From contig NZ_JAPDUG010000002.1 in the NCBI RefSeq assembly GCF_026015885.1, positions 186,001 to 250,000 on the forward strand: a DNA stretch of 64,000 bases, in the 5' to 3' direction. Below are positions 26,751 to 35,139 of this stretch, piece after piece. Both the position numbers and the translations under genes were made by a program. How positions within the stretch are numbered: position 1 is the stretch's first letter; each line of letters opens with the position of its first letter. The notes beneath the pieces are model-generated. The model did no database searches, was not told the origin of the DNA, and was given only the letters and a program-made list of their open reading frames with translations. This DNA is from Halocynthiibacter sp. SDUM655004. Its GTDB lineage: Bacteria; Pseudomonadota; Alphaproteobacteria; Rhodobacterales; Rhodobacteraceae.

Positions 26751-27932
26751 GTGCAGACCCTTTCCCAAGACCCAACAGCCGCCGATTTTACCCAAGCCCC
26801 CTATCCGTTTTATGAGCGCGCGCGCGAATGCGGCGCAATGTTTCACTGGCAAGAATACGGTCTTCCTTGTGCAGTCTCATATGCCTCGGTGAATGCGATA
26901 TTGCGGGATCGCCGGTTTGGCCGCGAAATCCCGGAAGAAAAGGCCACTGAAAAGCCCGCGCATCAGACTGGGTTTTGGGCAATTGAAAATCACTCGATGC
27001 TCGAATTGGAACCTCCACGCCATACCCGCCTTCGCGGGTTGGTCCTGCGCGCCTTTACCAGCCGACGCATCAAGGAGCTTGCGCCCGAGATCGCCAGCCT
27101 GTCGCATGATTTGATTGATAAGATTCCGCAGGAGCGCTTTGATTTCATTGAGGGGTTTGCCCAGCCCCTACCCGTCATTATCATCGCCCGACTGCTTGGA
27201 ATTCCAGAAGAAAACGCCCCTGAACTGCTCCGTTGGAGTAATGCGATTGTCGGAATGTACAAAGCAGGCCGAACGTATGACGATGAGGTTGCGGCATCGG
27301 AAGCAGGCAAGGAATTTGCCGACTTCCTGCGTGACTATGTGGCCTTCCGGCGCGACAAGCCGCAGGACGATTTGATCACCCATCTCATCGCCGCCGAGGA
27401 AGACGGCGAAAAACTCTCAACCGACGAGTTAATCGCCACCTGCGTTCTGCTTTTGAATGCGGGCCATGAAGCTACGGTGCATACGCTTGGCAACGGCCTT
27501 AAGGCCTTTCTAGAGAACGGATGCGCCCCTGACCTGCTTGGCCCTGACGCGATTGAAGGAACAGTTGAAGAAATGCTGCGCTATGACCCGCCGCTGCATA
27601 TGTTCACGCGCTATGCCTATGAGGATATCGAGGTTGGCCGGCACAGCTTTAAACGAGGTGATCAGGTGGCTTGCCTACTGGCAGCGGCGAACCGCGATCC
27701 AGGACGTTGGGAAGATCCTGATCACTTCCTGCCAGAGCGCCCCAAACAGGTTAACGCGAGTTTCGGAGCTGGCACGCACTTTTGTATCGGAGCACCGCTT
27801 GCTCGACTAGAAATACAAACCGCCCTGCCGATCCTTTTCGAACGCATGCCAAAGCTCGCGATCGTGGAACAGCCGGAATATGCGCCAATTTACCATTTCA
27901 GAGGGCTGAAATCACTGCACCTCAGCGCATAA
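26751..27932 (+). CDS. Cytochrome P450
   Basis: A 393-residue soluble bacterial P450. The I-helix oxygen-activation motif is LNAGHEATVH, the K-helix ExxR is in VEEMLRYDPPLHMFTR, and the haem loop is FGAGTHFCIGAPLAR with the thiolate cysteine at residue 345. The start is GTG 26751 after GAGGAC. No ferredoxin or ferredoxin reductase gene is adjacent, though a ferredoxin-NADP reductase lies 4 kb downstream (31873). Substrate unknown. It stands alone between tpiA and a convergent Lrp gene. Confidence 0.94.
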   Translation: MQTLSQDPTAADFTQAPYPFYERARECGAMFHWQEYGLPCAVSYASVNAILRDRRFGREIPEEKATEKPAHQTGFWAIENHSMLELEPPRHTRLRGLVLRAFTSRRIKELAPEIASLSHDLIDKIPQERFDFIEGFAQPLPVIIIARLLGIPEENAPELLRWSNAIVGMYKAGRTYDDEVAASEAGKEFADFLRDYVAFRRDKPQDDLITHLIAAEEDGEKLSTDELIATCVLLLNAGHEATVHTLGNGLKAFLENGCAPDLLGPDAIEGTVEEMLRYDPPLHMFTRYAYEDIEVGRHSFKRGDQVACLLAAANRDPGRWEDPDHFLPERPKQVNASFGAGTHFCIGAPLARLEIQTALPILFERMPKLAIVEQPEYAPIYHFRGLKSLHLSA

Positions 27933-27938
27933 CTGCGC

Positions 27939-28400
27939 CTAGAGGGGAAGCATCGTCGTTGATTTTATCTCTTCCATTGAAAGAAGCGCAGTGACGTTGA
28001 AAATCTTCACTTCAGAAATCAGCGCTTGGTAAAAAACGTCATAGGCGCGGGCGTTTTTCACACGAACTTTCAGGATGTAGTCGATCTCACCTGCGAGTCG
28101 ATGCGCCTCCTGAACTTCGGGGCGTTCGCGCAGCACGTTGAGAAAGTTCTTCTGCCAGCTTTCCTCGTGCTCTGAGGTCCGTATAAGCACAAAGAAACAG
28201 GCCTCAAAACCGAGCGCCTCGGCATCAAGCACAACCGTCTCCTGCCCAACGACTCCCGCCTCTCGTAGTTTCTTGATCCGGTTCCAAACAGGTGTCTTGG
28301 AACTGCCGACTTTGCGGGCAATTTCATCAAGAGACTGGCCCGCGTCCTGTTGCAACTCCTTGAGGATCTTCCGATCAACCTCATCAATACGGACCGACAT
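27939..28400 (-). CDS. Lrp/AsnC-family regulator of the sulfite reductase operon
   Basis: A 153-residue Lrp-type protein with N-terminal helix-turn-helix (MSVRIDEVDRKILKELQQDA; SSKTPVWNRIKKLREAG) and a RAM domain. It is divergent from the sulfur assimilation operon, the same arrangement I know from other Rhodobacterales, so it is likely the operon's cysteine- or sulfur-responsive regulator. ATG 28400 follows AAGGGAAATAGG; the frame extending to 28457 reaches into the shared promoter region and is rejected. Confidence 0.88.
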   Translation of the reverse strand: MSVRIDEVDRKILKELQQDAGQSLDEIARKVGSSKTPVWNRIKKLREAGVVGQETVVLDAEALGFEACFFVLIRTSEHEESWQKNFLNVLRERPEVQEAHRLAGEIDYILKVRVKNARAYDVFYQALISEVKIFNVTALLSMEEIKSTTMLPL

Positions 28401-28504
28401 CCTATTTCCCTTCCGATTCCGAAAACTGTGTTCTGTTACGCCCCACAATCGGAACATTCTTCCTTATTTGCAAGAGGGCATAGCGAATTATTGGGAAAAT
28501 ATCC

Positions 28505-28510
28505 TATATT
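28505..28510 (+). promoter_or_regulatory. Candidate -10 box of the sulfur assimilation operon
   Basis: TATATT lies about 30 bases before the small leader ORF. No matching -35 hexamer is present 17 bases upstream; an AT-rich, partly symmetric stretch (about 28485-28510) would suit activation by the divergent Lrp-type regulator. Confidence 0.3.
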
Positions 28511-28538
28511 TACGGACTGAAACACAGGAGATCCCGCT

Positions 28539-28634
28539 ATGACACGCCAGAACACCCAAAAACGAGACGCCCTACTCATGATGGCGGCTTGCGGCATGTC
28601 TTGCGGATTCACACCATCGCAGGAGGCATTTTAA
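28539..28634 (+). CDS. 31-residue cysteine-containing leader ORF of the cys operon
   Basis: ATG 28539 follows a strong AGGAG (28526-28530). The frame encodes MTRQNTQKRDALLMMAACGM and continues SCGFTPSQEAF before TAA, with two cysteines three codons apart. Its stop overlaps the start of the next gene (TAATG at 28632-28636), so the two are translationally coupled. Position and cysteine codons suggest a leader peptide that senses cysteine supply for the sulfite reductase operon. In related genomes a siroheme synthase (cysG) gene often occupies this place; I see no cysG similarity in this peptide. Confidence 0.5.
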   Translation: MTRQNTQKRDALLMMAACGMSCGFTPSQEAF

Positions 28635-28942
28635 TGGCGCGCGCATTTACCCCGAAAATTGTAACCGCGAATGCCCTTATTGAGGGTGACGTGATTTACC
28701 TCACTGCTGATGACACTTGGTCGCGCAATCACGCAGACGCCGAGCTTATCACAGATGAAGCCCGCGCAGCCGTGCGCCTTGCCTTTGCTGAAGCGCAGCA
28801 AGATTTCCTTGTCGGTGCTTACTTGGCTGATGCTGTCGAAGGCGACGCTGGCCCTGCGCCAACCCATTTCCGCGAAGAGTTCCGCTCGGTCGGGCCATCC
28901 AATTACAACCACGGCAAGCAAGTGGAGCAAAACAATGTATAA
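28634..28942 (+). CDS. DUF2849 domain protein
   Basis: A 102-residue protein matching the DUF2849 family, which in Alphaproteobacteria is found next to sulfite reductase. It begins MARAFTPKIVTANALIEGDV and has a pattern of charged and aromatic residues with no cysteines or membrane segment. The start overlaps the leader ORF stop, the end overlaps the sulfite reductase start by eight bases. Function unknown; constant linkage suggests a role in sulfite reductase assembly or use. Confidence 0.85.
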   Translation: MARAFTPKIVTANALIEGDVIYLTADDTWSRNHADAELITDEARAAVRLAFAEAQQDFLVGAYLADAVEGDAGPAPTHFREEFRSVGPSNYNHGKQVEQNNV

Positions 28943-30605
28943 GTATAACGACTTTGACGAAGGCTTCCTGCGCGCCCGTACGGCTCAGTTCCGCAAGCAG
29001 GTTGAGCGCCGAATTGCCGGAAACCTGACCGAAGAAGAGTTCCGCCCGCTTCGCCTGATGAATGGTCTCTACCTTCAGCTTCACGCTTATATGCTGCGGG
29101 TTGCGATCCCCTATGGCACGCTCAACAGCCGCCAGATGGACCAGCTCGCCTATATCGCCGACACGTGGGACAAGGGCTATGGCCATTTCACCACACGGCA
29201 AAACATCCAATACAACTGGCCAAAGCTGTCCGACGTGCCGGATATGCTTGATGCGCTTGCAGATGTTCAAATGCACGCCAACCAGACTTCGGGCAATACA
29301 ATCCGCAACGTGACAAGCGATCCCTTCGCTGGCGCTGCGATTGACGAGATCGAAGACCCCCGCCCTGTTGCGGAGCTTCTGCGCCAGTGGTCCACCGACC
29401 ATCCCGAATTCCAGTTCCTTGGCCGCAAATTCAAAATCGCCGTGGGCGCCAGCGAGGCGGACCGTGCGGTTCTGAAATCCCATGACCTCGCCGTAAATAT
29501 CGTGCGCAATGATGCGGGCGAGACTGGCTACCAAATCCTCGTTGGTGGCGGCCTTGGCCGTACGCCGATGGTTGGCAAGGTGCTAAACGAGTTCCTCCCG
29601 CGTGAAGATCTGCTTCCCTATGTGGAAGCAGTTCTGAGCGTCTATAACCTTCTTGGTCGCCGCGACAATAAATACAAAGCGCGGATCAAGATCACCGTTC
29701 ACGAAAACGGCCTTGATACAATCCGCGCCCTCGTCGACGAGCGGTTCGCCGAGTTGCGCCCGACATTCGCGGGCGGTGATCAGGAGCTGCTGGACGAAAT
29801 CCGCACGCACTTCCAGCCGCCACAGTTCAAAAACGCACCGATCGATGCGTTCGAAGCTGCATATGAATCCGATCCGGTTTTCCGGTCTTGGGCCGACACC
29901 AACCTCGCGCCACACAAGAACGAAAACTACGCCATCGCAACGATCTCGCTCAAAAAGCATGGCGAGACTCCGGGCGACGCGACAAGCGCGCAGATGCGTC
30001 AGCTTGCTCAGATCGCACGCGAATATGCGCATGACGAACTGCGGATCAGCCACGAGCAAAACGTGATCCTGCCCCATGTTCACAAGAGCCACCTCCCGGC
30101 CATTCACGCACTCTTGCGGTCTGAAGGTCTGGCCACGGCGAACATCGGCCTGATCTCCGATATTATCGCCTGCCCCGGCATGGATTACTGCGCACTGGCG
30201 ACAGCTCGCTCGATCCCCGTGGCTCAGAAAATCGCCACGCGGTTTGACGAGTTGAAGTTGGAACATGAAATCGGCGCACTCAAGATCAAGATTTCGGGTT
30301 GCATTAACGCCTGTGGTCACCACCACGTTGGCCACATCGGTATCCTCGGGCTTGATCGTGCGGGCGTTGAGAACTACCAAATCACGCTTGGCGGTGACGG
30401 AACAGAAACAACCGTTATCGGCGAACGCGCGGGTCCGGGCTTTGCCTATGACGAGATCGTGCCGGCCATTGAGCGCCTGATACATGCGTATCTCGAGTTG
30501 CGCGACTCCGAAGAAGAAACATTCCTGCAAGCCTATCGTCGCCTCGGTATGGCGCCGTTCAAAGACGCGCTTTATCCGGAGGCTGCGAAGAAAAATGCGG
30601 CATGA
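28935..30605 (+). CDS. cysI: Assimilatory nitrite/sulfite reductase (ferredoxin-type)
   Basis: Reduces sulfite to sulfide with six electrons using a coupled siroheme and 4Fe-4S cluster. The 556-residue product has two ferredoxin-like half domains; the cluster cysteines are at 413 and 419 (CPGMDYC) and 456 and 460 (GCINACGHHH). The substrate-binding basic residues of the family occur around YGHFTTRQNIQYNWPKL. The neighbours (APS reductase, ferredoxin-NADP reductase) argue for sulfite rather than nitrite as substrate. Siroheme synthase is not encoded nearby. Confidence 0.93.
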   Translation: MYKYNDFDEGFLRARTAQFRKQVERRIAGNLTEEEFRPLRLMNGLYLQLHAYMLRVAIPYGTLNSRQMDQLAYIADTWDKGYGHFTTRQNIQYNWPKLSDVPDMLDALADVQMHANQTSGNTIRNVTSDPFAGAAIDEIEDPRPVAELLRQWSTDHPEFQFLGRKFKIAVGASEADRAVLKSHDLAVNIVRNDAGETGYQILVGGGLGRTPMVGKVLNEFLPREDLLPYVEAVLSVYNLLGRRDNKYKARIKITVHENGLDTIRALVDERFAELRPTFAGGDQELLDEIRTHFQPPQFKNAPIDAFEAAYESDPVFRSWADTNLAPHKNENYAIATISLKKHGETPGDATSAQMRQLAQIAREYAHDELRISHEQNVILPHVHKSHLPAIHALLRSEGLATANIGLISDIIACPGMDYCALATARSIPVAQKIATRFDELKLEHEIGALKIKISGCINACGHHHVGHIGILGLDRAGVENYQITLGGDGTETTVIGERAGPGFAYDEIVPAIERLIHAYLELRDSEEETFLQAYRRLGMAPFKDALYPEAAKKNAA

Positions 30606-31389
30606 TCCCCTCACTCTAAGCGTTCAGGAGCGCGTAGAGCAGCTTAACAAACGCTATGCCCATCATGGGGCAACGGCGGTGTTGGAGCGTGCTCTGGGCG
30701 ACCCGCAGGTGGGGCGTATCGGGCTTGTTTCGTCTTTTGGCGCTGAATCGGTTGTGCTGCTGCACATGATCTCAGTCATGGATCGCAACACACCTGTGGT
30801 TTTCATCGACACGCAGATGCTCTTTGCGGAAACGCTCGAGTATCAGCTTGAATTGACGGAGCGGCTCAATCTGACCAATGTTCAGACAATCCGCGCCGCC
30901 GACACAGCTGTGGCTAAAGTTGATCCAGACGGCACGCTTCACCAGCGCGACACCGATGCGTGCTGCGCCCTGCGTAAAACGCAGCCGCTTCAGGAAGCGC
31001 TCTCTGGATTTGACGCATGGATCACCGGACGCAAACGTTTTCAGGCCGGAAGCCGCGCAACTCTGGATTTCTTCGAAAACGAAGACAACATCCGCATCAA
31101 AGTAAATCCACTGGCACATTGGGCGCCCGAGGATTTGCAAGAATATATGGATAACAACCGCCTGCCGCGTCACCCGCTGGTGGCCAAAGGCTATCCTTCG
31201 ATCGGCTGCGCCCCCTGCACCAGCCCCGTTGCGCCGGGAGAAGATCCGCGCTCCGGCCGTTGGCGCGGACAGGATAAAGTCGAATGCGGCATTCATTTCG
31301 TGAATGGCAAAATGGTTCGCGGGCCGCTGCCCGTAGATACACTTGAGACCGCCGCCAAAGGAGCCGCGGCACAAGGAGAACAGATATGA
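30595..31389 (+). CDS. cysH: Phosphoadenylyl/adenylyl-sulfate reductase
   Basis: Reduces activated sulfate to sulfite with thioredoxin. The 264-residue product has the P-loop-like SSFGAESVVLLHMIS motif, a DACCALRK cysteine pair and a later GCAPCTSP cysteine pair; these four cysteines mark the 4Fe-4S form that prefers APS over PAPS. The catalytic C-terminal ECGIH is present. The start ATG 30595 overlaps the cysI end by 11 bases and the stop overlaps the DUF934 gene by four. Confidence 0.93.
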   Translation: MRHDPLTLSVQERVEQLNKRYAHHGATAVLERALGDPQVGRIGLVSSFGAESVVLLHMISVMDRNTPVVFIDTQMLFAETLEYQLELTERLNLTNVQTIRAADTAVAKVDPDGTLHQRDTDACCALRKTQPLQEALSGFDAWITGRKRFQAGSRATLDFFENEDNIRIKVNPLAHWAPEDLQEYMDNNRLPRHPLVAKGYPSIGCAPCTSPVAPGEDPRSGRWRGQDKVECGIHFVNGKMVRGPLPVDTLETAAKGAAAQGEQI

Positions 31390-31805
31390 GCGTGATCGTA
31401 AAAGACACAGGTTTCAATACCGACGACTGGGCAGATGGCTTTATCTCGGTCGAAGACCTTGCCGCCAACGACGGGGCTGCAAACCTTGCCCTCGACGTTC
31501 CAAGCGATTTTGACCCGAAAGAGATCGAAGCGCGCCTTGCCGAGATTGACCTGATCCGAGTTGACTTCCCATCCAGCGCGGACGGGCGTGGCTTTACGAT
31601 TGCCAAGCGCCTGCGCCTTATGGGATTTGCAGGCAGATTGCGGGCGAAGGGCCATGTGATCTCGGACCAATACGCCATGGCGCGTCGTTCGGGCTTTGAC
31701 GAGGTTGAAATCTCGAATGAGCTTGCATCGCGCCAACCCGCCGAGGAATGGGCCTTCCGTGCCAATTGGCAGGACCATGACTATCAGTCGCGGGTCCGCG
31801 CCTAG
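31386..31805 (+). CDS. DUF934 domain protein
   Basis: A 139-residue member of DUF934, annotated elsewhere as an uncharacterised sulfite-reduction-associated protein. Typical pattern: IRVDFPSSADGRGFTIAKRL and GHVISDQYAMARRSGFDEVEI. It overlaps cysH by four bases, so it is part of the sulfur assimilation operon. Biochemical role not known to me. Confidence 0.88.
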   Translation: MSVIVKDTGFNTDDWADGFISVEDLAANDGAANLALDVPSDFDPKEIEARLAEIDLIRVDFPSSADGRGFTIAKRLRLMGFAGRLRAKGHVISDQYAMARRSGFDEVEISNELASRQPAEEWAFRANWQDHDYQSRVRA

Positions 31806-31872
31806 AAATCCTGATAAACTTCCCCTATAGACTGCGAACAGAGGGCAAAGCGCCGCTTTGCATTGATGACAT

Positions 31873-32721
31873 ATGAATGAACAGGTTCCCGTGACACAAG
31901 ACGCTGCAATTCCCGCTGCTAAGCCCGTTAAAGCGATGCCCGACGCCCAGATTGTAAAGTCGGTAAAGCATTGGACAGACCGGCTTTTCTCATTCCGCGT
32001 AACACGCCCTGCGAGCCTTCGGTTCCGCTCTGGCGAGTTCGTTATGATCGGCCTGATGGGCGATCCGGACCCAAAAACAGGCAAGCAAAAACCACTCCTG
32101 CGCGCCTATTCCATCGCCTCCCCAAGCTGGGACGAGGAGCTGGAGTTCTACTCGATCAAAGTTCAGGACGGCCCACTCACCTCGAAACTTCAGCACATCC
32201 AACCAGGTGACGAGCTGATTCTTCGCCCCAAACCTGTTGGAACGCTGGTGCATGATGCCCTGCTCCCAGGTAAGCGCGTCTATTTCTTTGCCACGGGCAC
32301 AGGAATTGCACCATTTGCGAGCTTGATCCGTGATCCGGAAACTTATGAGAAATTCGACGAAGTGATCCTGACGCACACCTGCCGCGAAGTTGCCGAGCTT
32401 GAGTATGGCCGTCAACTGGTGGAGAGCCTCGAAGAAGATCCATTGATTGGCGAGATGATCGAAGGCAAGCTGAAGTACTACCCCACCACAACCCGTGAAG
32501 AGAGCCCCGTTATGGGCCGCATCACCGAGCACCTGAAGTCTGGTGAGCTGTTTGAACGCCTTGGCGTACCTCCGCTCAACCCAGAAACAGACCGCGCGAT
32601 GATCTGTGGTTCGATGGGCCTTAACAAAGACATTACAGCGATTCTTGAGGAATCCGGCATGCGCGAAGGCGCAAATTCCGAGCCTAAAGAATTTGTGGTT
32701 GAAAAAGCGTTCGTCGGCTAA
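31873..32721 (+). CDS. fpr: Ferredoxin--NADP reductase
   Basis: Transfers electrons between NADPH and ferredoxin; here the likely source for the ferredoxin-type sulfite reductase. The 282-residue product has the FAD-binding RAYSIASPSWDEELEFYSI motif, the NADP-binding FATGTGIAPFASLI, a CGSMGLNKD motif and ends EKAFVG, with no C-terminal tyrosine, as in the bacterial subclass with an extended tail. ATG 31873 has no ribosome site; GTG 31891 has AGG five bases upstream and may be the true start. It follows the DUF934 gene by 67 bases and ends at a strong terminator. Confidence 0.93.
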   Translation: MNEQVPVTQDAAIPAAKPVKAMPDAQIVKSVKHWTDRLFSFRVTRPASLRFRSGEFVMIGLMGDPDPKTGKQKPLLRAYSIASPSWDEELEFYSIKVQDGPLTSKLQHIQPGDELILRPKPVGTLVHDALLPGKRVYFFATGTGIAPFASLIRDPETYEKFDEVILTHTCREVAELEYGRQLVESLEEDPLIGEMIEGKLKYYPTTTREESPVMGRITEHLKSGELFERLGVPPLNPETDRAMICGSMGLNKDITAILEESGMREGANSEPKEFVVEKAFVG

Positions 32722-32742
32722 ACAACCGAACAACCCAACGAA

Positions 32743-32781
32743 AAACGGCGCCGCGATGAGTTCGCGGCGCCGTTTCTTTTT
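32743..32781. terminator. Strong bidirectional terminator after fpr
   Basis: A 14-bp perfect stem AAACGGCGCCGCGA (32743-32756) with TCGCGGCGCCGTTT (32762-32775), five-base loop, followed by CTTTTT; the other strand has AAAAAC upstream and T after the stem. It separates convergent fpr and the repeat protein gene. Confidence 0.92.
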
Positions 32782-32797
32782 GCGGAGTTACCCGAAA

Positions 32798-33427
32798 TTA
32801 CATGCCAAGCGCAGTTTTGACCTGTGCAAGCGCACCGTCAAGCAGCGCTGGATTGTCAGCAGCAGATTGCACAACGGTCTTGAGCGTTTCTTTTGTGCCA
32901 TCGTCCAGCGATGAGTTGTCAATCAGCTCATTGACCTTGTCTTGATCAAAGTTGTCGGCGGACAGAACCTCTGCATCATTTCCGCCAGTTACCTCGTTCG
33001 CAGCATCTTCAACCGCGTCAGTTGCGCTGTCTGCTGCGTTCTCAACAGCATCTGTTGCATCATCTACAGCTTCTTCTGTTGCGGCCGCGGCGTCGCTTGC
33101 GGCATCTTCGGTCGCTTCGACAGCATCATTCACTACTTCTTCTGTGGCTGCAGCAGCATCACTTGCAGCGTCTTCAGTCGCCTCAACCGCATCGCTTGCC
33201 GCCTCTTCGGTAGCCTCAACGGCATCACTCACAGCGTTTTCCGTTGCTTCTGCGGCTTCACTCGCAGCTTCTTCGGTGGCTTCAACTGCCTCTTCAGCAG
33301 CGCTTTCTACGTTTTCGGCAGCCTCAGATACTTCAGTTTGTACAGTCTCACTATTTGAGGAGAACATCATGTATCCACCGAGAAGAACAATCACGGCGAT
33401 GATAATAATTAATAGGTTTCTATTCAT
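32798..33427 (-). CDS. Membrane-anchored protein with 11-residue acidic repeats
   Basis: A 209-residue protein: an N-terminal membrane helix (MNRNLLIIIIAVIVLLGGYM), a short linker, then nine consecutive 11-residue repeats (residues about 46-144) of the form D-A-V-E-A-T-E-x-A-A-S, and a C-terminal non-repeat domain (about 150-209) with EVLSADNFDQDKVNELID. The hendecad repeat predicts a long, acidic amphipathic helix or right-handed coiled coil in the periplasm, reminiscent of LEA-type or apolipoprotein repeats. I recognise no named family. Start at 33427 follows AGGAG (reverse of gctcct at about 33434-33439). Confidence 0.75.
   Translation of the reverse strand: MNRNLLIIIIAVIVLLGGYMMFSSNSETVQTEVSEAAENVESAAEEAVEATEEAASEAAEATENAVSDAVEATEEAASDAVEATEDAASDAAAATEEVVNDAVEATEDAASDAAAATEEAVDDATDAVENAADSATDAVEDAANEVTGGNDAEVLSADNFDQDKVNELIDNSSLDDGTKETLKTVVQSAADNPALLDGALAQVKTALGM
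32996..33292 (-). repeat. Nine tandem 33-base coding repeats
   Basis: The region encodes nine 11-residue units, for example DAVEATEDAAS twice exactly and DAAAATEEVVN/DAAAATEEAVD. At DNA level the 33-base period is visible as recurring gcagc/gcttc blocks. Such arrays may vary in unit number between strains. Confidence 0.8.
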
Positions 33428-33646
33428 TGGTTAGGCTCCTTTTTCAAAGTTCCTTAAATGCGGTCATTTTGTAACAAATTGCAAACAGTTGCCAACACTT
33501 AGGCGGAAAAACGCGAAAACGGCACGCATTCGCTTAAAGGAAACCACACGCGCCCCGCTCAAACCATTGAATAGCGGGTTGAAACACTCTACAGGCAGGA
33601 GTAAGTTTCACGCTAAGATATCAGAAACGATCAAAGGAACAAAGCC

Positions 33647-34195
33647 ATAGCTCGCAGACCCCATAACGCCCCGCCACAACGTGATACGGGCCCACGCGTG
33701 AATGATCGCATTCGCGCACCTGAAATCCGCCTCATCGAAGCCGATGGTGGCAACGGAGGTGTTGTCACCCCCGCACGCGCCCTTGCGATGGCAGAGGAAG
33801 CCGGACTTGATCTGGTTGAAATCTCGCCGAACGCAAAGCCGCCCGTGTGTAAGATCATGGATTTCGGCAAGTTCAAATACGAGCAACAGAAACGCGAAAG
33901 CGAAGCGCGCAAGAAGCAGAAAATCATCGAGGTAAAGGAAGTTAAATTCCGTCCAAATACGGACACTCATGATTATCAGGTTAAAATGCGCAACGTTTTC
34001 AAATTCCTTGAGAACGGTGACAAGGTCAAAGTCAGCCTTCGGTTCCGTGGGCGCGAAATGGCGCACCAGAACCTCGGACGTGAGCTGCTTGAGCGGGTTG
34101 CCGAAGACACCAAGGAACACGGCAAAGTTGAAAACATGCCAAAAATGGAAGGCCGTCAAATGATCATGATGATCGGCCCACTTCCGCAAAAATAA
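33647..34195 (+). CDS. infC: Translation initiation factor IF-3, ATA start
   Basis: IF-3 binds the 30S subunit and rejects non-canonical initiation. The product has both domains, with [18 protein letters not shown] at the N-domain and [17 protein letters not shown] linker. An ATG/GTG-only reading begins at GTG 33698, which cuts off [17 protein letters not shown], a stretch I know as the normal N-terminus in this group. The frame is open back to 33617, and ATA 33647 has AAGGA at 33634-33638, eight bases upstream. From ATA the protein has 182 residues. A rare start codon is a known device by which infC controls its own translation. Confidence 0.9.
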   Translation: MARRPHNAPPQRDTGPRVNDRIRAPEIRLIEADGGNGGVVTPARALAMAEEAGLDLVEISPNAKPPVCKIMDFGKFKYEQQKRESEARKKQKIIEVKEVKFRPNTDTHDYQVKMRNVFKFLENGDKVKVSLRFRGREMAHQNLGRELLERVAEDTKEHGKVENMPKMEGRQMIMMIGPLPQK

Positions 34196-34223
34196 TCTGG
34201 CTTTTTAGCTTTTCAGATACAGC

Positions 34224-34252
34224 AAAGCCCCCGATTTCTCGGGGGCTTTTTT
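34224..34252 (+). terminator. Intrinsic terminator of infC
   Basis: Eleven-base stem AAAGCCCCCGA with TCGGGGGCTTT and a T-run. It may also serve the convergent outer-membrane gene at 34300. Confidence 0.9.
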
Positions 34253-34299
34253 GTTTACGGTCCGTGAGTGTGAAATTTGAACCGTGAGTCGTATTAGGG

Positions 34300-34863
34300 T
34301 CAGAAGGACGCGCGAATACCAACCAAGATGTTGTCGCTGTCGCTGCTCATTGACGTGCCGTTAAAGTTGGCGCTTTCGAATGCACGCTGATGACGGTATT
34401 CGCCAAACAGGTGTAGATCATCTTGTAGCTTGTATCGCGCACCGATCGAAACTTGTCCGCCAAGGCCGCTATCGCTTCCATTTGCGCCACCGCTCACGTC
34501 GTAACTGGTTTCAATATATCCAAGTCCCAGTCCGCCATAGGCCGAGAAGTCACCGGATTGATAGAAGGTATAGCGCGCAACGGCCATTGCTGCACGAGTG
34601 CTTGTTTTGTCGTTGGAGTCTGCGATATCGGCATTGCTTCCGCTAAGGTCCACACCGAATTCAAAACCTGGTGTCGCATCTGGCGCGTAGTACGCACCAA
34701 GCGAGTACATAGTCCCGACATCCGATTCCGTATCGCTACCGCCATACTGGAATTCGTTCGAGAAACGGCCACCAACCGCGCCTTCGATGGCCCAATTTTG
34801 CGCTGTAGCGCCAGTTGCCATCAAGCAGGTCAATCCTGCGGCTGTGAGCATTTTGAGTTTCAT
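34300..34863 (-). CDS. Outer-membrane beta-barrel protein (porin-like/OmpA-barrel type)
   Basis: A 187-residue protein with a signal peptide (MKLKMLTAAGLTCLMATGATA) and an eight-stranded-barrel-like pattern of alternating residues; it ends LVGIRASF, the C-terminal aromatic (F) that targets proteins to the BAM complex. ATG 34863 is preferred because GGAG lies six bases upstream; an in-frame ATG at 34875 contains that GGAG. No specific function can be assigned. It may be a small porin or an attachment/stress barrel. Confidence 0.8.
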   Translation of the reverse strand: MKLKMLTAAGLTCLMATGATAQNWAIEGAVGGRFSNEFQYGGSDTESDVGTMYSLGAYYAPDATPGFEFGVDLSGSNADIADSNDKTSTRAAMAVARYTFYQSGDFSAYGGLGLGYIETSYDVSGGANGSDSGLGGQVSIGARYKLQDDLHLFGEYRHQRAFESANFNGTSMSSDSDNILVGIRASF

Positions 34864-35139
34864 TGTCATCTCCATTTATCTCGTGACAAGAGTTATATGG
34901 AGAGCCGAACAGACAGGTGAAAGAGCTCGCGGTCATCGGGAATTTATTGTGCAATTTCTAGCGCATCCGCCAAAAAACAGTCGGCCATTTTTGACCCACC
35001 GGAAATTCCCCTACGTCACAAAGGGTTTAAATCTAAAACCTCGAACAGGGTCAGAATACCAAAAGATCTAAGTTGTTTTTTGCTCGGGCAGCACGGATTT
35101 AGTGCGGCCCGAACAATCAATTCACGGAGATTGGCGTGT

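Noticed and set aside
29583-30614. A 343-codon minus-strand frame opposite cysI
   Set aside because: A shadow of cysI; no ribosome site or family.
32996-33292. Tandem 33-base repeats considered as a CRISPR-like array
   Set aside because: The repeats are contiguous, coding, in one frame and without spacers.
35083-35112. Hairpin TCGGGC...GCCCGA downstream of the FAD-subunit gene
   Set aside because: It has a stem but no T-run on the gene's strand, so I do not call it a terminator.
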